A stretch of 64,000 nucleotides of DNA from Udaeobacter sp963725505 (GCA_963725505.1 CAVRYN010000006.1:62001-126000); one strand, 5' to 3'; counted from the stretch's first letter, positions 23,960-32,888 are shown. The notes: generated by a model from the letters alone, not told the origin. Made by a program: numbers and translations.

Positions 23960-24904
23960 ATGAAAAAAATCGCACTGCTTTTCGCAGGACAGGGCGCGCA
24001 AAGCGTCGGGATGGGACGTGATCTCGCTGAACAATTTCCTGGCGCGGCGGAATTGTTTCAGCAGGCGGACGAAATTCTCGAGCGGAAGTTAAGCCAAATT
24101 GCGTGGAACGGTCCGATCGAAGAATTGACGAAGACATCAAACTGCCAGCCTGCACTTTTCGTTCACGGGCTGGCGTGCTTGTCGGTCCTGCGCGAACTGG
24201 AAGGCGATTTTCCCATTGGTGGCGCGGCCGGATTGTCGTTAGGGGAGATTACTGCGCACGCGGCGGCGGGCACGTTCGACTTTGTGACTGGTCTGAAGCT
24301 GGTGCAGCGCCGCGGCGAATTGATGGATGAAGCTTGCGCGGCGACAAATGGAGGGATGGCGGCGATGATCGGGGCGGATGAAAACGTGGTGCGCCAGCTT
24401 GCAGCGGATGAAGACGTCGATATTGCGAACATCAATGCGCCCGGCCAGATCGTCATCTCGGGTGAGCTAGCGAAAGTGGAAGCAGCAGTCGGCGTGGCCA
24501 GGGAATATGGAATTCGCCGCGCGACACTGCTCAATGTCGCCGGCGCGTATCATTCACGTTTGATGGAAAGCGCCTATGAAAGATTGGGAGCGGCGCTTCA
24601 GCATGTCACGGTGCAGCCGCCGCGTTTTCCTGTGATTAGTAATGTGACTGGCGAAGAAGCGGGAACGCCGATCGATATTCGTCGCACCTTGCAGGATCAG
24701 GTCACGGGCACGGTGCGCTGGATGGATTGCGTGGAGCGGCTAGCGGGACTTGGATGCGATTTTTTCGTCGAGCTGGGCCCGGGCGGTGTGCTGGCTGGTT
24801 TATTGCGGCGCACGCGCAAAGATGCAGATGTGATATCGGTGAGCGACGCAGAGTCGGTGCGGAAGTGCGCTGAGAAAATTGCTGCGCAAAATTCGCCCCG
24901 CTAG
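23960..24904 (+). CDS. fabD: Malonyl-CoA:ACP transacylase
   Basis: 314 residues. Transfers malonyl groups from CoA to acyl carrier protein for fatty-acid synthesis in the cytoplasm. Signatures: LFAGQGAQSVGMGRDLAEQF at the N-terminus, nucleophile Ser in AAGLSLGEITAHAAAG (about residue 92), catalytic His in NVAGAYHSRLM (about residue 199), and VEQLGPGG-type VELGPGGVLAGLL near the C-terminus. The GLSLGE version of the elbow, with Leu instead of His, is normal in plant- and cyanobacterial-type enzymes. No other fab genes adjoin; it is followed after 12 bases by a membrane glycosyltransferase and so may head that operon. Promoter must lie in the 165-base gap with nuoD. Confidence 0.95.
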   Translation: MKKIALLFAGQGAQSVGMGRDLAEQFPGAAELFQQADEILERKLSQIAWNGPIEELTKTSNCQPALFVHGLACLSVLRELEGDFPIGGAAGLSLGEITAHAAAGTFDFVTGLKLVQRRGELMDEACAATNGGMAAMIGADENVVRQLAADEDVDIANINAPGQIVISGELAKVEAAVGVAREYGIRRATLLNVAGAYHSRLMESAYERLGAALQHVTVQPPRFPVISNVTGEEAGTPIDIRRTLQDQVTGTVRWMDCVERLAGLGCDFFVELGPGGVLAGLLRRTRKDADVISVSDAESVRKCAEKIAAQNSPR

Positions 24905-24916
24905 GATTCACCTGAG

Positions 24917-26680
24917 ATGGCACTGGAATCTGCAACATCGATAAGTCCATCTGCATCTTCACGAGGCAGATCGCTCGCGCAACGGGGCGCCGAGTACTTT
25001 GGCATGTCCGGGTCAGCGGAGTTTATGACGGCTGCGATTCTTTTCGCGCTCATGATCGTGCTCAAGCTGGTAAACATGACGCACTACCGCTTCGACAGCG
25101 ACGAGCCGCAGCACACGCACGTGATCTGGGCATGGGCACGCGGCTTCGTCCAATACCGCGATGTGTTCGATAATCACATGCCTCTTTTCCAGATAATGTT
25201 TGCGCCGATTTTCGGACTGATCGGCGACCGGCCGACCATTCTTTACTGGATGCGCTTCATTCTGTTTCCAATGTACCTTGTCGGCGCGTGGTCCACTTAT
25301 CGCATTGGCGAAATACTTTTTTCACGCCGCGCCGGGGTTTGGGCAGTGATTCTGGCGGGCCTCTATCTCAAGTATCATTTCATCTCGTTGGAATTTCGGA
25401 CTGATAACCTCTGGGCGCCGCTCTGGCTCCTGTGCGTGCTTACGCTTATCAGTGGAAGTCCGACAGTGCCTCGAGCGTTGAAGGCCGGGCTTTTGCTCGG
25501 GCTTTGCTTCAGCGTCTCCATGAAGTCGGTTTTGTTGTTATTTGGGCTTCTGGTCGGCGCCTCGATTGCGCTCTTTCTGGTAGGGAGAAAGGAGCTTGGT
25601 CAATCGTGGCCACATCTGGCGCGTTGTACGGCGGCCTTTTTCTTCACAACCTTGTTCGTTCCTGGAATCATCGCGGCCGCGTTCGCTCTCGACGGCGCAT
25701 GGCGGGATTTTTATTATTACAATTTTGCGCACAACATTCTGCCGCATCTTGGTCTTAAAAATCACCGAGCTTGGTGGATCGTTATTTTCCCGATCGTTTT
25801 CCCGTTTGTGATTTACGCCGCGCGGCTAATCGTTCGCGCGGCCCCTGAACCGGCGATAGCGCTTCGGCGCGCGTTTATCTTTCTCATCTGCGGTTTCTAT
25901 GTGCTGGCACTGCAAAGCTTTTGGAACCTGCTCACCCGGCAGGATTACCTACCTTATTATCCTCTCGCATTCGTCTTGGTTAGCGGAGCTTTGTTTGCCA
26001 TATCGTCGTACTTGACCAGGAGCGACCTGCGTGTCGGCCATTATCTGCGGCGGGTCCCTTTGCCAGCGTATGTTGCAGTGGTGGAACTTCTTCTCGTGAT
26101 TGCCACTCGCCCATTCTGGATCGACCGCGCCAGACTCGAGACGAATTTGCTCCGCGGCGTTTTGAAATTGACCGAACCCGGCGACTTCGTTCTGGATTGC
26201 AAAGGCGAAACTATCTTTCGGCAACGCTGCTTTTGGCCCGTGACCGAATCAATCATGTTAGAGCGCCTCATGCGCGGCCTTGTGGCCGACAACGCCGCCC
26301 AGCGTGCGATTGAGACGCGTACCTGCGTCGCAGCCATGAAGGGACGAATGCCGCTCAGGGCGAAGCAATTTATCTGGAAAAATTATATTTCAGTCGGCAA
26401 CGATTTGAACGTAGCGGGCAGGTTCTTGAGACCCTCTGCAACCGACGGCAGCCGGATGGAGTTTGAAGTTGTGATCCCAGCGTCTTACAAGATTATCGCA
26501 CGCGATGGCCCGGTGGAAGGAACGCTGGACGGGACGCCCTATGAGGGTGAGCGCTTTCTCGCGCCGGGCAGACACACTTTTGTGCAAACATCATCCAGAA
26601 CACAGCTAGCTGCTCTCTGGGCCCGGGCGGTGGATCGGAATTTTCTCCCCGAGAAATACTTCTCGCCGCGGCCAAAATGA
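24917..26680 (+). CDS. Integral-membrane GT-C glycosyltransferase (family 39-like)
   Basis: 587 residues. About eleven membrane helices in the first ~400 residues, then a soluble C-terminal domain. The first periplasmic loop carries the acidic GT-C motif YRFDSDEPQHTHVIWAW (about residue 58-74) and RDVFDNHMPLFQIMF (about residue 83-97), as in the PMT/ArnT group that uses lipid-linked sugars. The later helices contain NFAHNILPHLG and LLTRQDYLPYYPLA. I infer transfer of a sugar from a polyprenyl carrier to a cell-envelope acceptor. It overlaps the PIG-L-type deacetylase gene by four bases, so the two probably work on the same glycan. Confidence 0.82.
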   Translation: MALESATSISPSASSRGRSLAQRGAEYFGMSGSAEFMTAAILFALMIVLKLVNMTHYRFDSDEPQHTHVIWAWARGFVQYRDVFDNHMPLFQIMFAPIFGLIGDRPTILYWMRFILFPMYLVGAWSTYRIGEILFSRRAGVWAVILAGLYLKYHFISLEFRTDNLWAPLWLLCVLTLISGSPTVPRALKAGLLLGLCFSVSMKSVLLLFGLLVGASIALFLVGRKELGQSWPHLARCTAAFFFTTLFVPGIIAAAFALDGAWRDFYYYNFAHNILPHLGLKNHRAWWIVIFPIVFPFVIYAARLIVRAAPEPAIALRRAFIFLICGFYVLALQSFWNLLTRQDYLPYYPLAFVLVSGALFAISSYLTRSDLRVGHYLRRVPLPAYVAVVELLLVIATRPFWIDRARLETNLLRGVLKLTEPGDFVLDCKGETIFRQRCFWPVTESIMLERLMRGLVADNAAQRAIETRTCVAAMKGRMPLRAKQFIWKNYISVGNDLNVAGRFLRPSATDGSRMEFEVVIPASYKIIARDGPVEGTLDGTPYEGERFLAPGRHTFVQTSSRTQLAALWARAVDRNFLPEKYFSPRPK

Positions 26681-27858
26681 TAGGAGTTCCGGCATTGCGT
26701 TTGCCTGCGCTTCTGCTAGAAGACGTAGCCGTGCAGCTTCCAGCCTTGACTTCGCGTTCTCGCCTGTTGCTATTCGCACCGCATCCCGACGATGAATCGC
26801 TCGCATGCAGCATTCTTCTGCAACGAGCAGTTCGAGCCGGTGCAGTGGTCCGTGTCGTCTATGTTACGGACGGCGACGATAATCCCTGGCCGCAACGCGT
26901 GCTCGAACGCAAGTGGCGCCTGAACGCAACCGACCGCAGGCGTTGGGGAAGGTTGCGACGAACAGAAGCGCTCGCGGCATTGCGTGTTCTGGGCGTGAAC
27001 GGTTCGGCCGCGCGTTTTCTGGCCTTACCCGATCAAAAATTGACCGCCACGTTGATGTGCGGCTGTCAATCTGCGCTAGAGCGCTTTGCAGCAATCATTG
27101 CTGATTGGGGACCGACGGATCTTCTGTTGCCGTCGATTTCTGATACGCATCCCGACCATAGCGCGCTCGCGGTAATGCTTCGACTGGTCTTGAGCGAATC
27201 TTTTTCGGTCCCGATGGCGACCGGACAAATGGCTGCCTGGAGTTATGTTGTTCACGGTAGGAGCCTCGCGTTCTTTGATCATGCAGAGACGATCTGCCAA
27301 TCCGACAGCGAAGCAGCAACCAAGCTTCGGGCGATTCGCTGCCACAAGACGCAGCTCAAATTATCGCGGAAACGGTTCCTCGCGTATGCGGACCGGCCGG
27401 AGCGCCTGGTCAAACTTGGCGCGCGAGATAAAACCATCGCCGATGGCTTAATTACCTCAGTTTTCAGGCTGCCTCATTCGCTTCGCTTGGACCTACGGCT
27501 CTCCCCCAAAGCCATGCGCATGTCCGAACCGACACTTTTCGTTTTGCGACGGGACGAAGTCGGCGCGTTGCGTTGTGTAACGGTGCGCATCCCAACCCGA
27601 TCTTCACGTATTGAAATGCTGGACTCGGCTTCGCTGGACTGCATCGGTGAGACACAATATTGCGGGAACGCTTTTGCGGGCCAACTTACTATGCCGGTCT
27701 CCATTTTTTCATCTGCGTCCGCCATTTTTATCAAGCTGGAACGCCGCTCGTGGTTCTTTGATGAAGCGGGCTGGCTGGAGATCCCGCCGGCTAAATCCCA
27801 GCCGATTCCAGAGCCGCAACGCGATGAGGTAGAAGCCGGCCTGGTGACTATCCGTTAG
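26677..27858 (+). CDS. PIG-L family N-acetylglucosamine deacetylase-like protein
   Basis: 393 residues. The N-terminal deacetylase domain has the zinc-binding motif FAPHPDDESLACS (about residue 32-44), VVYVTDGDDNPW, and the second metal region PSISDTHPDHSALAVML (about residue 151-167). Members remove the N-acetyl group from GlcNAc in lipids, thiols or glycans. The last ~120 residues (after KLGARDKTIADG) are unlike the core family and are not recognised. Start ATG overlaps the stop of the upstream glycosyltransferase (ATGA), indicating coupled translation and a shared glycan pathway. The plus-strand operon fabD-GT-PIG-L ends here, followed by a TGTAGCGGCGG hairpin. Confidence 0.83.
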   Translation: MIGVPALRLPALLLEDVAVQLPALTSRSRLLLFAPHPDDESLACSILLQRAVRAGAVVRVVYVTDGDDNPWPQRVLERKWRLNATDRRRWGRLRRTEALAALRVLGVNGSAARFLALPDQKLTATLMCGCQSALERFAAIIADWGPTDLLLPSISDTHPDHSALAVMLRLVLSESFSVPMATGQMAAWSYVVHGRSLAFFDHAETICQSDSEAATKLRAIRCHKTQLKLSRKRFLAYADRPERLVKLGARDKTIADGLITSVFRLPHSLRLDLRLSPKAMRMSEPTLFVLRRDEVGALRCVTVRIPTRSSRIEMLDSASLDCIGETQYCGNAFAGQLTMPVSIFSSASAIFIKLERRSWFFDEAGWLEIPPAKSQPIPEPQRDEVEAGLVTIR

Positions 27859-27864
27859 GCGATT

Positions 27865-27890
27865 CTGTAGCGGCGGTCTGCGACCGCCGA
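27865..27890. repeat. TGTAGCGGCGGTC hairpin
   Basis: CTGTAGCGGCGGTCTGCGAC CGCCG folds as GGCGGTC/GACCGCC with a small loop. It has the TGTAG head of the longer palindromes (for example 52259 and 55319) but lacks a second arm. It lies just after the PIG-L stop, where it could act as a weak terminator. Confidence 0.6.
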
Positions 27891-27937
27891 CTTCGCGAGA
27901 TTGTTGCGCGGGAGAATCGTTTCCGTAGCCTCATAAG

Positions 27938-28393
27938 ATGAATCTTTCACAGCGCATTGATTCGGATTTGAAAGAGGCCATGCGTGCCAGGGATACCACG
28001 AAGCTTAGTGTCTTGCGCATGCTCAAATCAGCTTTGAAGTACGCTGCCATTGCAAAATCAGGAACAGAAGCCGAACTCAGTGACGCTGAAACCGCGCAGG
28101 TTGTTCGCAAGCAAGTCAAGCAACGCCAGGATTCGATTGAGAGTTTCGAAAAAGGAGGGCGCGCCGAGCTGGCCAGCAAGGAGAAGGAAGAATTATCGAT
28201 TTTGAATGCGTATTTGCCGCAGGAGATGACGGGCGATGAGTTGGCCAGGGTAGTCCGCGAAACGATTGCGGAAGTCGGCGCCACGTCAAAGGCGCAGATG
28301 GGCGCCGTGATGAAAGCGTTGCAGGCAAAGGTCGTTGGTCGCGCGGACGGCAAAACGCTGAGCGTTGAGGTGCAGAAGCAATTGAGCAGCTGA
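27938..28393 (+). CDS. yqeY: YqeY/GatB-like domain protein
   Basis: 151 residues, the standard length. The sequence fits the YqeY family throughout: LSQRIDSDLKEAMRARDTTK LSVLRMLKSALKYA at the start, EKEELSILNAYLPQEMTGDE in the middle, and GAVMKALQAKVVGRADGKTL SVEV near the end. The fold resembles the tail domain of GatB, which binds tRNA in amidotransferases; the role of the stand-alone protein is unproven but it is widely conserved. It lies ahead of ispD on the same strand, with a palindrome between them. Confidence 0.93.
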   Translation: MNLSQRIDSDLKEAMRARDTTKLSVLRMLKSALKYAAIAKSGTEAELSDAETAQVVRKQVKQRQDSIESFEKGGRAELASKEKEELSILNAYLPQEMTGDELARVVRETIAEVGATSKAQMGAVMKALQAKVVGRADGKTLSVEVQKQLSS

Positions 28394-28478
28394 AAAGGTT
28401 ACAAGAGTTACAAAGTTTAAAAGGGATTTTCTTGGCCCGCTCACCCTTGTAACTTTTGTAACTCTTTTAACTTTTTAA
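28394..28478. repeat. TTACAAGAGTTACAAAGTTTAAAAGG inverted repeat
   Basis: AAAAGGTTACAAGAGTTACA AAGTT and (reverse strand) AAAAGTTAAAAGAGTTACAA AAG form the arms of an AT-rich palindrome between yqeY and ispD. The same family recurs at 49949-50058 and 57889-57964, always ending within a few bases of the next start codon; weaker relatives are at 10404, 23812 and 29937. Confidence 0.75.
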
Positions 28479-28480
28479 TT

Positions 28481-29174
28481 GTGCTTTCAGCCATCATTGT
28501 CGCGGCCGGTGACAGCCGCCGCATGGGTTTCGATAAATTGTTTGCGGCGATCGCCGGCAAACCAGTTATCGCGCACACGATACGCGCATTTGAGCGCGCC
28601 AGCTCTGTCGATGGAATTATTGTCGTGGCCCGGGAAGATCGACACGATGAAATCAAAACGATCGTTCGCGATGAAAATTTCAAAAAGGTTAGGTCGATTA
28701 TTCCGGGCGGAAAGCGCCGGCAGGATTCCGTGCGCGCTGGTCTGGATCATCTGGAATCCGTTACGCGATACGTCGCGGTGCACGATGCGGCGCGGCCGCT
28801 GGTTACTCCGCAGCAGATCAATCGCGTGTTCGAACAGTGCCGCATCCACGGTGCGGCCGCTCTTGGCTGAGCCGATCAATGACACATTAAAACGCGCAGA
28901 TGCCGATCTGCTGGTCACCGAGCCGGTGGATCGACATCAAGTTTACGCCATGCAAACGCCGCAGATTTTCGCGCGGCAATTAATCGAGGAGGCGTATCGC
29001 GCTGTCCACGCCCAAGGTATTTCCGTAACCGACGAGGTTTCAGCGGTGGAGTTAATCGTTGGCAAGGTGGTCCTCGTTCTCAACGACGACTTCAATTTCA
29101 AGATCACTTATCCACGCGACCTGCCGCTGGCGGAGTTTGTTCTCAAGCAATGGAGGAAGCCTGTCGCCAATTGA
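28481..29174 (+). CDS. ispD: 2-C-methyl-D-erythritol 4-phosphate cytidylyltransferase (one frameshift)
   Basis: Third step of the MEP isoprenoid pathway: CTP plus methylerythritol phosphate gives CDP-ME. The first frame (GTG at 28481) has the nucleotide site SAIIVAAGDSRRMGFDKLF and VAVHDAARPLVTPQQIN, ending at GAAALG with TGA. The next frame continues AEPINDTLKRADADLLVTEP VDRHQVYAMQTPQIF and SVTDEVSAVEL to the TGA at 29172-29174. Removing one T at 28863-28864 (CTTGG to CTGG) joins them into a 230-residue protein with the normal length and all motifs. IspD is usually essential, so a sequence error is likely. No ispF partner follows. Confidence 0.88.
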
Positions 29175-29199
29175 TGTGCTTCGGCTTCGGTAGTTAGCC

Positions 29200-29922
29200 T
29201 CATCGGCCAATCGCAAGTCGCTCGGCGAGGGGTCGCGGCAGACCGGCTTTAGCAATCTTCTTTTGCGCGGTCGCCAGATCATATTTCACCCGCAACAGTT
29301 CGACCAGGTTGTTGTCAATATCGTAAATGCAGTACGCCGCGCGCCAGTTACCGTCGCGTGGTTGGCCTACGCTGCCGACGTTGATAAAATACTTCCTGGC
29401 CGGCTCGATGCGGATGTGTTCTTTCCTTTCCTGCCGGACACTCTGGCCCCGAGTAAAGACCATCGGCACATGGGTGTGGCCGAAAAAACAGACGGCGGTG
29501 CGCTGATACGTGAAACTTGCGACCGCGTCGAGGGTGTTAAAAACGTAGCCCCATTGCCCGGGCGTATCGAGTGTAGCGTGCACGATCGTAAAATCGTGTA
29601 CCCGCTTCTGTAACGGCAGGCTACGCAACCATTCCTTGTCCTGATCCGTCAAATTGTCGCGGGTCCACTGGATGGCGCGCTCGGCTAATTCATTGAAACG
29701 TTCCGAGGATGCTGAAAGCGTTGTCTCCTCGTCGTGATTGCCTTTTACCACCGGGCAATTCAATTCGCGTACGCGTTCGATGCATTCATGCGGGTTGGCG
29801 TTATAACCGACCACGTCGCCCAGGCACACAAAATGCGTGCATCTGCGCTCGCGCGCGTCCGCCAGTACTGCCTCGAGCGCTTCGAGATTCGCGTGGATGT
29901 CACTAAGAATTGCAAAACGCAT
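29200..29922 (-). CDS. Metallophosphoesterase (YfcE/Ap4A-hydrolase-like)
   Basis: 240 residues. Calcineurin-like phosphoesterase with all five metal motifs: LSDIHANLEAL (residues 6-16), CLGDVVGYNANP (about residue 33), VVKGNHDEETT (about residue 59), IVHATLDTPGQWGY, and CFFGHTHVPMVF (about residue 148). It acts in the cytoplasm on an unknown phosphodiester or nucleotide; the closest general class is the protein phosphatase/diadenosine tetraphosphatase-like set. It is convergent with ispD (25 bases between stops) and follows the ABC operon by about 100 bases on the same strand. Confidence 0.9.
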   Translation of the reverse strand: MRFAILSDIHANLEALEAVLADARERRCTHFVCLGDVVGYNANPHECIERVRELNCPVVKGNHDEETTLSASSERFNELAERAIQWTRDNLTDQDKEWLRSLPLQKRVHDFTIVHATLDTPGQWGYVFNTLDAVASFTYQRTAVCFFGHTHVPMVFTRGQSVRQERKEHIRIEPARKYFINVGSVGQPRDGNWRAAYCIYDIDNNLVELLRVKYDLATAQKKIAKAGLPRPLAERLAIGR

Positions 29923-30018
29923 GACCAGACAGAGCCAACAGTCAAAAAGCTACAACGGACGCGCCTTTACGCATCAATCATTTAACAGTTGTACCGATTT
30001 ACCGATTCAACGATTTAA

Positions 30019-30789
30019 CTATTTAACCGATTTTGCTTCCTTATCGGGAATTCGCTGTTCTTGCGGGATTCCAAGTTTGTCTTCAAGGAATTTCAGGCGC
30101 TTGATCAAAGTTGGCAGCCGTTCCTGCGGGCCCGCGTCGTAGAGGTGACGAAGGCGCTCATACGCTTCACGCTCGCGTCCCTCGCAGTAAGAAAGCTCGT
30201 AGGCCGAGAAACGCTTGTCGAACGCCGGCGCGTCCGGAAAGGCTGCTGCCTTGGCGTAATATTCTGATGCGCGCTCGTGGTCTTTGTATTTCTCCTTGTA
30301 TAACCGGGCCAGCGCTTCATAGAGGTCAGGGCGATCGGGATTATTTTTTATTCCGCGTTCGAGGAAATCTTTGCCCAGCGCAAAATATTCTCGCTGCGCT
30401 TTGACTCGCAGCGCAAGGCGCGGCTGGGATTGATCATTCATCGCGGCGACGCTTGCGTTCCAAGCCATGTGCCAGGCGGCCGTATCCCAAAACAGCAGCA
30501 CCCGCGGTTGGAGCGTTGTGATATGCCGGAATAACAACAACATCCGTCCCCACTGTGTGTTTTCCCATGCCGAGTACGCCTGGATAAAAAGCGCGTCGGC
30601 GACCATTGCTCGAAATCCGCTCAAGGCCGCGATGAATCCGAGTTGTCCGATTTTTTCGCGAAGATCGAGATTGAATTCGACGCCGTGGAAATGTTCCTGT
30701 CGATGAAGCGCCGCCAGGTTGTGTTCAATTGGCAATTTGAGCGTGCCGACCGCGATCAATACTCCCAGCACGGCTACGGTGCGCATCAT
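30019..30789 (-). CDS. TPR-containing protein encoded with an ABC transporter
   Basis: 256 residues. An N-terminal membrane anchor (VAVLGVLIAVGTLKLPIE) precedes helical repeats; tetratricopeptide-like units are seen in PDRPDLYEALARLYKEKYKD HERASEYYAKAAAFP (about residue 152-186) and YCEGREREAYERLRHLYD. It may sit on the outer face of the cytoplasmic membrane. The ATG overlaps the ABC permease stop by four bases, so it is the third gene of the ATPase-permease-TPR unit. Such a partner could guide substrate or assemble a complex; function is not established. Ends with a hydrophilic tail DKEAKSVK. Confidence 0.7.
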   Translation of the reverse strand: MMRTVAVLGVLIAVGTLKLPIEHNLAALHRQEHFHGVEFNLDLREKIGQLGFIAALSGFRAMVADALFIQAYSAWENTQWGRMLLLFRHITTLQPRVLLFWDTAAWHMAWNASVAAMNDQSQPRLALRVKAQREYFALGKDFLERGIKNNPDRPDLYEALARLYKEKYKDHERASEYYAKAAAFPDAPAFDKRFSAYELSYCEGREREAYERLRHLYDAGPQERLPTLIKRLKFLEDKLGIPQEQRIPDKEAKSVK

Positions 30790-31751
30790 AATTCTTTCCC
30801 GTAAAAGACGAACGCTGCCAACAGCGTGTAGATCACAGTGTAGAAAACGCCGAGCACGGCGGTCTTGGCAAAAACCGCGAGTGAAATTGCGGTGCCCGCG
30901 ACGATATCATCCACTAAATTGAAGGCCTGCAGATCGGGAAAGAACAGCGCCACCACCGCGAGAAAAACGCGAGTAACCACTCCGCTGCTATGTTCCTGCA
31001 GCCAATACTCGCGGGCGATGGCTTGCAAATGTCCGATGAAATAAATGAAAGCCATGACCACGATGGTGAAAATGTTTGACGTGGCGAAGGTGGAAACAAA
31101 CAGAGTAAGCGCCGCGAGCAGACAGGCTTTCAGGTAAATAATCACAATTCCGGGAAAGACATCGATGTTGAATGCGGAAGATCGGATGACGCGCAGCGCA
31201 TCAGCGATTTGGTCGGGCGGTGCACCGGACATTTGTCTCAAAATCGCGTGCACCACGGCCTGCTCGCGCATGTACAGCACGAGCAGAAAGGCGGCTCCCA
31301 TGACTAGAGTGCTGATCGCCAGCAGCAAAAGGACTCCCGCGATTTTTCCCAGCACGTATTCAAAACGCGGCACCGGCTTGGCCAGAATGGTGTAAACCGT
31401 GCGGTCTTCGATGTCCTGTGGAAGCAACCGTGCAGTGGCAACGATTGCCAGCAACGAGGTAAAAATTGAAATCGCGCCGAGCGAAACATCTTTCAGGATT
31501 TGGAATTCTTGCTGAAACGAGAACTGCGCCATGAAGATCGAGCTGCCGATCAAAAGAAGTGCGAAAACCAGCAGGACATAAAAGACCTTAAGGCGTGTCA
31601 GCTCGGTGACGGTGTTGGTTGTAATCGCGTAAATCCGAGACAGAGAAAAGGGTCGATACCGCTTCACGGACGTTGAAGCGTTGCCGCCTTCGCCAAGGCT
31701 ACGGCGGCCAGGGAAGGGTTGAAGCGTGGAAGCGTGCTCGTCGTCTGTCAT
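30786..31751 (-). CDS. ABC-2 type transporter permease
   Basis: 321 residues from the ATG at 31751. Six or so membrane segments: VFYVLLVFALLLIGSSIFMA (TM1), VLLLLAISTLVMGAAFLLVL, IIYLKACLLAALTLFVSTFA, IFTIVVMAFIYFIGHLQAI and a last helix before FYGKEL. The ABC-2 motif region RLLPQDIEDRTVYTILAKPV PR is distinct. The first ~28 residues (LQPFPGRRSLGEGGNASTSV) translate a palindromic element (31685-31707); a GTG at codon 29 region (VKRYRPFSLSRIYA) may be the native start. It is coupled to the ATPase gene by a four-base overlap. Substrate unknown. Confidence 0.85.
   Translation of the reverse strand: MTDDEHASTLQPFPGRRSLGEGGNASTSVKRYRPFSLSRIYAITTNTVTELTRLKVFYVLLVFALLLIGSSIFMAQFSFQQEFQILKDVSLGAISIFTSLLAIVATARLLPQDIEDRTVYTILAKPVPRFEYVLGKIAGVLLLLAISTLVMGAAFLLVLYMREQAVVHAILRQMSGAPPDQIADALRVIRSSAFNIDVFPGIVIIYLKACLLAALTLFVSTFATSNIFTIVVMAFIYFIGHLQAIAREYWLQEHSSGVVTRVFLAVVALFFPDLQAFNLVDDIVAGTAISLAVFAKTAVLGVFYTVIYTLLAAFVFYGKEL
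31685..31707. repeat. CCGCCGTAGCCTTGGCGAAGGCGG palindrome in the ABC permease N-terminus
   Basis: CGCCTTCGCCAAGGCTACGG CGG on the plus strand. It matches the hairpin at 378-404. Read on the minus strand within the permease frame it gives RRSLGEGG. Confidence 0.7.
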
Positions 31752-32620
31752 TTCTGCTTGGTCACTCCTTCATCATTCTTGGCTGTCGCCTCGAGGAACA
31801 ATCTCTCCAGTGTTGTGGTCGATTTACGCCGCTCGATCAGTTTCGCATCTGATCGGTTGATAAACGATTCGATCTCGTTGACGAGCTTGTCGGAAGCATC
31901 GGCGATGACGAGCTCGGTTTGATTTTCGATTGCGATCAATTCTTGCAAATGCCCTTCGCGCACCAGCACGCCGTCAGCGAGAATGCCGACGCGGTCGCAA
32001 ATTTCCTGCGCTTGCGCGAGCAAATGCGACGAAAGCAGCACCGTGATCCCGCGGCGCTTTAGGTCGAAGATCAAATCGCGAATGTCTCGCGAGCCTGCCG
32101 GATCGACGCCGGCGGTCGGCTCATCCAGCACGACCAGCTTTGGGTCATGAATCAATGCCTGCGCAAGGCCGATGCGTTGCAACATCCCTTTGGAATATGT
32201 GCCCAGCCGGCGGTTGCGCGCCTTGCTCAGCCCGACGAGGTCGAGCAATTCGTTCACACGATTCCTTAGTTTTCCGCCTCTCAGTCCGCAAAGACGCCCG
32301 AAGAAACGAAGCGTCTCCTCGCCAGTAAGAAACTTTTGGAAGTACGGATTCTCTGGCAGAAAACCGACCGCATCCCGGCTTTGTACGAGACGACTATCTC
32401 GTCCGAAGATTTCCGTGTGACCGCGCGTTGGAGATACGAGACCGAGAATAATCTTCAGAGTGGTGCTTTTACCGGAGCCATTCGGTCCGAGCAGCCCATA
32501 CACCTCGCCCGGCTCGATGCGAAGGTTGAGATTCTTCACCGCGACAATCCCGCGAGTGGGATGAAACGGAACGGAAAAATTTTTGGTTAGTCCGTGAACC
32601 GCGACTGCCGGATTAGTCAT
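31748..32620 (-). CDS. ABC transporter ATP-binding protein
   Basis: 290 residues from the ATG at 32620 (a TTG four codons upstream is less likely). Walker A is GLLGPNGSGKSTTLK (about residue 43-57), the Q-loop region is VGFLPENPYFQKFLTGEE, the signature is TYSKGMLQRIGLAQALIHDP (about residue 140-159), Walker B is LVVLDEPTAGVDP and the H-loop is LLSSHLLAQAQE. Drives the ABC-2 permease encoded next, overlapping by four bases. This ATPase class (DrrA/CcmA-like) exports drugs, lipids or polysaccharides. Its start overlaps the acylphosphatase stop by eight bases. Confidence 0.93.
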   Translation of the reverse strand: MTNPAVAVHGLTKNFSVPFHPTRGIVAVKNLNLRIEPGEVYGLLGPNGSGKSTTLKIILGLVSPTRGHTEIFGRDSRLVQSRDAVGFLPENPYFQKFLTGEETLRFFGRLCGLRGGKLRNRVNELLDLVGLSKARNRRLGTYSKGMLQRIGLAQALIHDPKLVVLDEPTAGVDPAGSRDIRDLIFDLKRRGITVLLSSHLLAQAQEICDRVGILADGVLVREGHLQELIAIENQTELVIADASDKLVNEIESFINRSDAKLIERRKSTTTLERLFLEATAKNDEGVTKQK

Positions 32621-32888
32621 AGCGAATCTCAAAGCCGCGAGCAGTGACCGGGTTGTCCAACTTGTTTTCGGTTTGCTTGTGAATCAGCCCATGCAGCTCG
32701 CCTTGCGCGACGCCATCGAGGAACGCGCGCATTTCGTCTTCTTTTCCCGTAGCCTGAAGTTCCACGCGACCATCCGGAAGGTTACGGACCCACCCGGTCA
32801 CGTCGAACCCTTTGGCCACGTGGCGCACCGACCAGCGAAATCCGACGCCTTGAACGTTTCCTTCGTAGAAAACTTGGAGCGAAATCAT
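32613..32888 (-). CDS. acyP: Acylphosphatase
   Basis: 91 residues, normal length. It hydrolyses acyl phosphates. The catalytic Arg lies in GNVQGVGFRWSVRHVA (about residue 10-25) and the catalytic Asn in VTGWVRNLPDGRVEL (about residue 30-44); both are intact. The end EIRYD is typical. It heads the operon acyP-ABC ATPase-permease-TPR. Its presence there may be only incidental. Confidence 0.93.
   Translation of the reverse strand: MISLQVFYEGNVQGVGFRWSVRHVAKGFDVTGWVRNLPDGRVELQATGKEDEMRAFLDGVAQGELHGLIHKQTENKLDNPVTARGFEIRYD

Noticed and set aside
24210..24260. FabD lacking the active-site histidine of GHSLG
   Set aside because: GLSLGE is the regular form in plant- and cyanobacterial-type FabD; the catalytic His further on (AYHSRLM) is present.
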